Assembly (NCBI GenBank): GCA_903813345.2
Contig: CAIIXF020000010.1
Coordinates: 23,417,740 to 23,481,739 of the forward strand
Source of the DNA: Owenia fusiformis
Taxonomy: Eukaryota > Annelida > Polychaeta > Sabellida > Oweniidae
DNA length: 64,000 nt
Direction of reading: 5' to 3'
The notes beneath the pieces were generated by a model that was given only the letters and a program-made list of their open reading frames with translations, did no database searches and was not told where the DNA came from. Shown piece by piece: positions 60,244-64,000 of this stretch; the stretch's first letter is position 1, and every line of letters begins with the position of its first letter. The position numbers and the translations under genes are program-made.

Positions 60244-61035
60244 GAGTAGAAATAAGCTTGATTTATAACATTAAATACTCAAAATTCAGTCAAAGTGATG
60301 TCATATTTGAAATCTACATCATGCAAAGTTATATCTAATATGGTTTCAAAAATTGTTGATCAACTTTCTTGCCTGCAGTCAGGATTTACAAAGGGGGGGG
60401 AGCTTTTGACAGGGGGGGGGAGTTTTTACACTTTTTGTTGCGTTGGGGGCGACTGCCCCCCCCCCCCCTTCCCAGATTTTTTTAGATTTGAAACTGAGCC
60501 TAGAATTGAAAGCTCTAGAGCTAATTAAAGCCAAAGTGTAATAATGACAGAAATGATACGACGTAAGTATCCAGTCTACATCAAGCATACAGGATCTCTT
60601 TTCCCATATTATATTAAATTCTAAACCATGTATATAGTTTCTCAGGAACCCCTTCAGTATGTAAATACTTTGAAGAATAAGTGCATAATGTATATTTTTT
60701 AGTCAAAGTCAAGTTAAGTTTTCTAAAAACACAATTTTTTATTGGGAATGTTGTGCTGAGATGTTTAGAATGCACCAGAGAGGGTCTAAATTTTAAAAAT
60801 TTCTTGGGGCATGCCCCCCGATTCCCGTGCGGCGTGCTTCACGCACTACCTATCGAATAGTCGACCTCCCCTTGGTAAATCCTTCTGATGCCCCTGCACA
60901 TAATATGAAAATTGATCCACTGGAACTGATGAATATTCAAATTTAAGGGAACTTTCTTATATACCTGCCATGTTATCTGACCCGAATTAGCCACCTGATG
61001 GTGAAACTGGTAACTACCTACTAGCATCTGGGTTA
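60244..61035. repeat. Second copy of the dispersed repeat at 22648-23068, interrupted
   Basis: The left part, 60244-60375 (gagtagaaataagcttgatt, attcagtcaaagtgatgtca), and right part, 60945-61035 (ctatctgacccgaattagcc-like, taactacctactagcatc), match the other copy. The middle contains G-rich sequence (aaaggggggggagctttt) and C-runs, which appears inserted. Confidence 0.75.
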
Positions 61036-61206
61036 TTCTTTAAACATGTTCTGTATAAACTGTTTATTCATATAGGTTAGATTGTACCCTTCAGTATTGG
61101 AGGGAATATAGAGACAAACAACCATGATATTTGTTTGAAAGCCAGTTTTTACTTTTCTGGAGAAAATGTAAAATTGTCAGTTAACAGCAAAGCATAAGGT
61201 GGATAT

Positions 61207-61773
61207 ACTGTACGCCCGGTATTATTCGCGAGCTTTAATTTCGCGAATTTTGCGAAAACACGGTTTCGCGGCTATTAAATTTCGCGAATTTCACAAGTTT
61301 GAAATTCATTATTCTCGGAATTCTCAAGCTAAATTACTAGTAGATGTACAGTAATTGCACTTACCTGATGTCATAGTTGGATCAGATTTACAATAACTGG
61401 GATCTTTAACATCGGCAAGCTGCATATCAACTTCTATTATCGCATCGTTAATTTCGGTCTTATTTTAAAACGAAAAAGCAGTTTGAATTCGTATTTTGTA
61501 TTACTAGTAGTTATTCGAATTTTGTACTCACAACATCAAGAATCGTGAGAGTATCAATGTTGCATTCTGGGAGCCATTCTGGAGTTGCACAGTACTATCG
61601 CCCAATAACACTAGACGAAACGTTTACACAAAACGAAATGCATCAGAGCCCCGGGTAATAACAAATTCCTGGGGATTTAATTGGCAATTTCGCGATGATA
61701 ATTTTTCGCGATTTTAACACCATCGCGAAAAGCGCGAAAGTTAATCGCACGCGAATAATACCGAGCGTACAGT
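61207..61773. mobile_element. MITE with tactgtacgcccggtattat ends, TTCGCGA-rich
   Basis: The left tactgtacgcccggtattat..tcgcg and right cgcg..aataataccgagcgtacagta are inverted. The subterminal zones on both sides are dense in 'ttcgcgaa' motifs. It is 567 bp with no coding capacity. The palindromic ends (tactgtac/gtacagta) make the exact duplication uncertain. Confidence 0.85.
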
Positions 61774-61779
61774 ATTTTA

Positions 61780-63500
61780 ATTCTCCTTATTCTATTTTCA
61801 CATATATTTTCTTATATTGATGTTGAAGTCCAATGTGAGGATGCGTGCAAAGCTATTAATTAGGCTGCCCTCCACTTAATTATCTTTGAACATCATCATC
61901 TGGTTTTCACTGAAAAATTCTTTGCTTATTTATCCCCATATTAACAATGTTAGCATTCTCAAAAAAACTTTTTTTTAAATCATTTTGAAAAGATATTTTT
62001 AAAACCAATAGTACAATTAACCTTTTCTTTCCAATAATACTTTTCTTGCATACATCTGTACAAGTTTCTTCAGAATACCTTTCCCCAAACAAACACTTCT
62101 TATTTTCTAAGAATACTCATAGATATTTTCATATTGCAATATCTTGAAAACCATTTGTCCAATTCTCCTATTCGCAATAAGAGTTCAGGTGGTAATTTAC
62201 ATAAATATCTCCCATGATGCATCAGTTTGGAAGGGACAAATTTTCATTGGCCCGCCGAATGAGTTGAATACTGAGTTATATGATCCAATCTATTCAATAA
62301 TCAGAAAGATAATCTGAGATTCAAAGTAGCATTATTTATATTTTTTTGATCTTCGATGACGTCTGAGCAATTTCTGGGAAATCAGTGACGTCACTGGAAT
62401 TGGACGGCATTTTCAACTACAGATTTCTTCAGATTTGGGGATTATTGTTCAAAAAGTCTTGCTATATATCTTAATTACATACATACCTATCATTTGTGCA
62501 AATGCAACTCTACATATGTTTAAAAGAGTCGCAGTGCGGCATTGAAAATAGCACCCCTGTGTAATCCAATGGGAAAGAACCTGGATGTAGACGAAGTTGT
62601 ACCATACATGAGAGCTCTTCCAAGGGTAGGTAACTAAACTGAACTAAAACTAAACGTTATCGCGTATTGGAGTATTACATTACTGCTTCAGCAGATGAAT
62701 TGAAAGATATAACATTCTGTTTTTTAAGTGTGAGAGCATAATCGTGTTCTAAGAAAAATATGTCACCATCAATGGGGGATCCTACATGGATTCTTCATCC
62801 TAAAAGTCCAACATCAGTTGAAGAGACAAGATTTTATAATGGGAAATCCAAAATGGTCACCTTAACATTTACCTAGAATGCACAAATGTGTTCTTGCTTT
62901 TCATACCAAGAAACATCTTCTAAAATTTTGGATCAATTCAACAAATTGTTTAGCTAGAATTGCAAAGAATGTCGAACACCGGCCACAACAAAGTTGAAGA
63001 CGACATGTGTAACAACAATTTGTCACCACTTGTGGTGGTCACATAAAAAAATTGTGAAAAGTGCTTTTCAGAATAATATTAAGATGTCATTTGAGGTGAA
63101 AAATTTGTAGAAATAAGCCTGGAATTTATTGGTTTAAACCAGATGATGATTAGAGAAATAGTTTTCAAGATATTCCAAATGGAAAATTCCCCTGCTTCTG
63201 TATGTTTTGTTTTGTTCAAAAATTAGTGAAGAGGGGGGTAGCCTCTGTAGTAAGTATTATGCTAAAATTCAGCACTCCCATTCTCTTTGTTTAATGTAAA
63301 TAGGCTACTGTTTATCTAGCTTATATAATTTATTTGTACTTGCCAGGGTTTTAACCATATAATAAATCAAGCTTGCTGTTAAGCGCCTGGTTAGTTTTAT
63401 GCCATTATACTAGATTGTAGGCTAGTGGCCCATGGGTGACTAGATTAGCATATTGTGCCATGTATGACCAAACTGATAAGCCAACTTTAATATGTACATA
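61780..63500. other. Intergenic, nothing recognised
   Basis: Only a short palindrome, 'ttgtcaccacttgtggtggtcaca' in shape (about 63020-63043), is seen. It is similar to the ends of the 41487-42775 element. Confidence 0.45.
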
Positions 63501-63504
63501 TGCA

Positions 63505-63815
63505 TGTATGACTACACTATAGCCAACTGCAATATGCATGACTACCCTATAGCCAACTGCAATATGCATGACTATACTATAGCCAACTGCAATATGCATG
63601 ACTATACTATAGCCAACTGCAATATGCATGACTATACTATAGCCAACTGCAATATGTATGACTACACTATAGCCAACTGCAATATGCATGACTACCCTAT
63701 ACAACTGCAATATGCATGACTACACTGTACAACTGCAATATGCATGACTACACTATAGCCAACTGCAATATGCATGACTACCTTATACAACTGCAATATG
63801 CATGACTACACTATG
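63505..63815. repeat. ~30-bp tandem repeat, ~10 copies
   Basis: The unit is about atgactacactatagccaac plus tgcaatatgc. A shorter variant lacks 'agc' near 63695, 63725 and 63785. The frames on both strands (63405-63710 - and 63492-63719 +) are repeat read-through. Confidence 0.9.
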
Positions 63816-64000
63816 TTCTACTCACTAGGATCGGGAGTCACTCCTGAAGAATTTGAAAAAGGTTAACAATACTGAATTTGCTGAATCTAGCGTCACATGC
63901 AATCAATCAACTGATCCTTATTGTTCAATCAAGTAAATCTTTTGACCATGAATTCAGATGTATCTTTTAGATCAATTCATTATCTCAAAAAGAGTACAGC

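Overview
This window reads as nuclear DNA of an animal, most likely a marine invertebrate; a mollusc or similar lophotrochozoan is my guess, but nothing here proves the clade. It is AT-rich, with introns bounded by GT-AG, AATAAA polyadenylation signals, a TATA-type promoter, L1/Tx1-like, PIF/Harbinger and mariner/Tc1 elements, and many inverted-repeat and tandem families. There is no bacterial-style gene packing, and I see no tRNA, rRNA or CRISPR array.

Three host genes are supported. (1) A + strand gene with coding exons 28843-29980 and 34117-35006 joins in frame to a 675-residue, probably nuclear protein with three divergent copies of one unrecognised domain. Its 4.1 kb intron carries an antisense LINE. 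(2) A + strand single-exon gene, 43465-46287, encodes a 940-residue protein: an N-terminal myristoylation/palmitoylation motif, a long Pro/Thr minisatellite-coded region and an acidic Glu/Asn-rich tail. (3) A - strand gene has coding exon 47861-48982, a probable non-coding first exon ending at 50366 and a TATA box at 50512-50519. It encodes a secreted or GPI-anchored YHYH-domain protein with a Met-His-His repeat. I see no evidence that the three act together.

The rest is a layered transposon landscape. 1-9 kb: a foldback element (187-1511), an 88-base hairpin (1532-1619) and short tandem repeats. 10-16.6 kb: tandem 'Xaatggccgccatt' repeat arrays broken by a foldback element and by a decayed Harbinger transposon (13295-15585). 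20.9-24.1 kb: two long-inverted-repeat elements, the second with a perfect 9-bp target duplication (MULE-like). 24.3-28.4 kb: a LINE 3' fragment, hairpins and a mirror-image mariner remnant. 30.6-33.4 kb: a 5'-truncated LINE with an 18-bp target duplication. 35.4-41.1 kb: three TA-flanked CAGGGTG elements, one nested in a 2.3 kb element that itself landed in a tandem array. 41.5-42.8 kb: a tandem array rich in AGGTCA-type half-sites. 51.4-54.9 kb: a 3.5 kb inverted-repeat element with GATGCAACAACACC motifs. 57-64 kb: several minisatellites, including an 18-bp array of about 1 kb, and a TTCGCGA-rich MITE.

All identifications come from reading the sequence; no database search was possible. Element boundaries are exact where a target-site duplication is given and approximate elsewhere.
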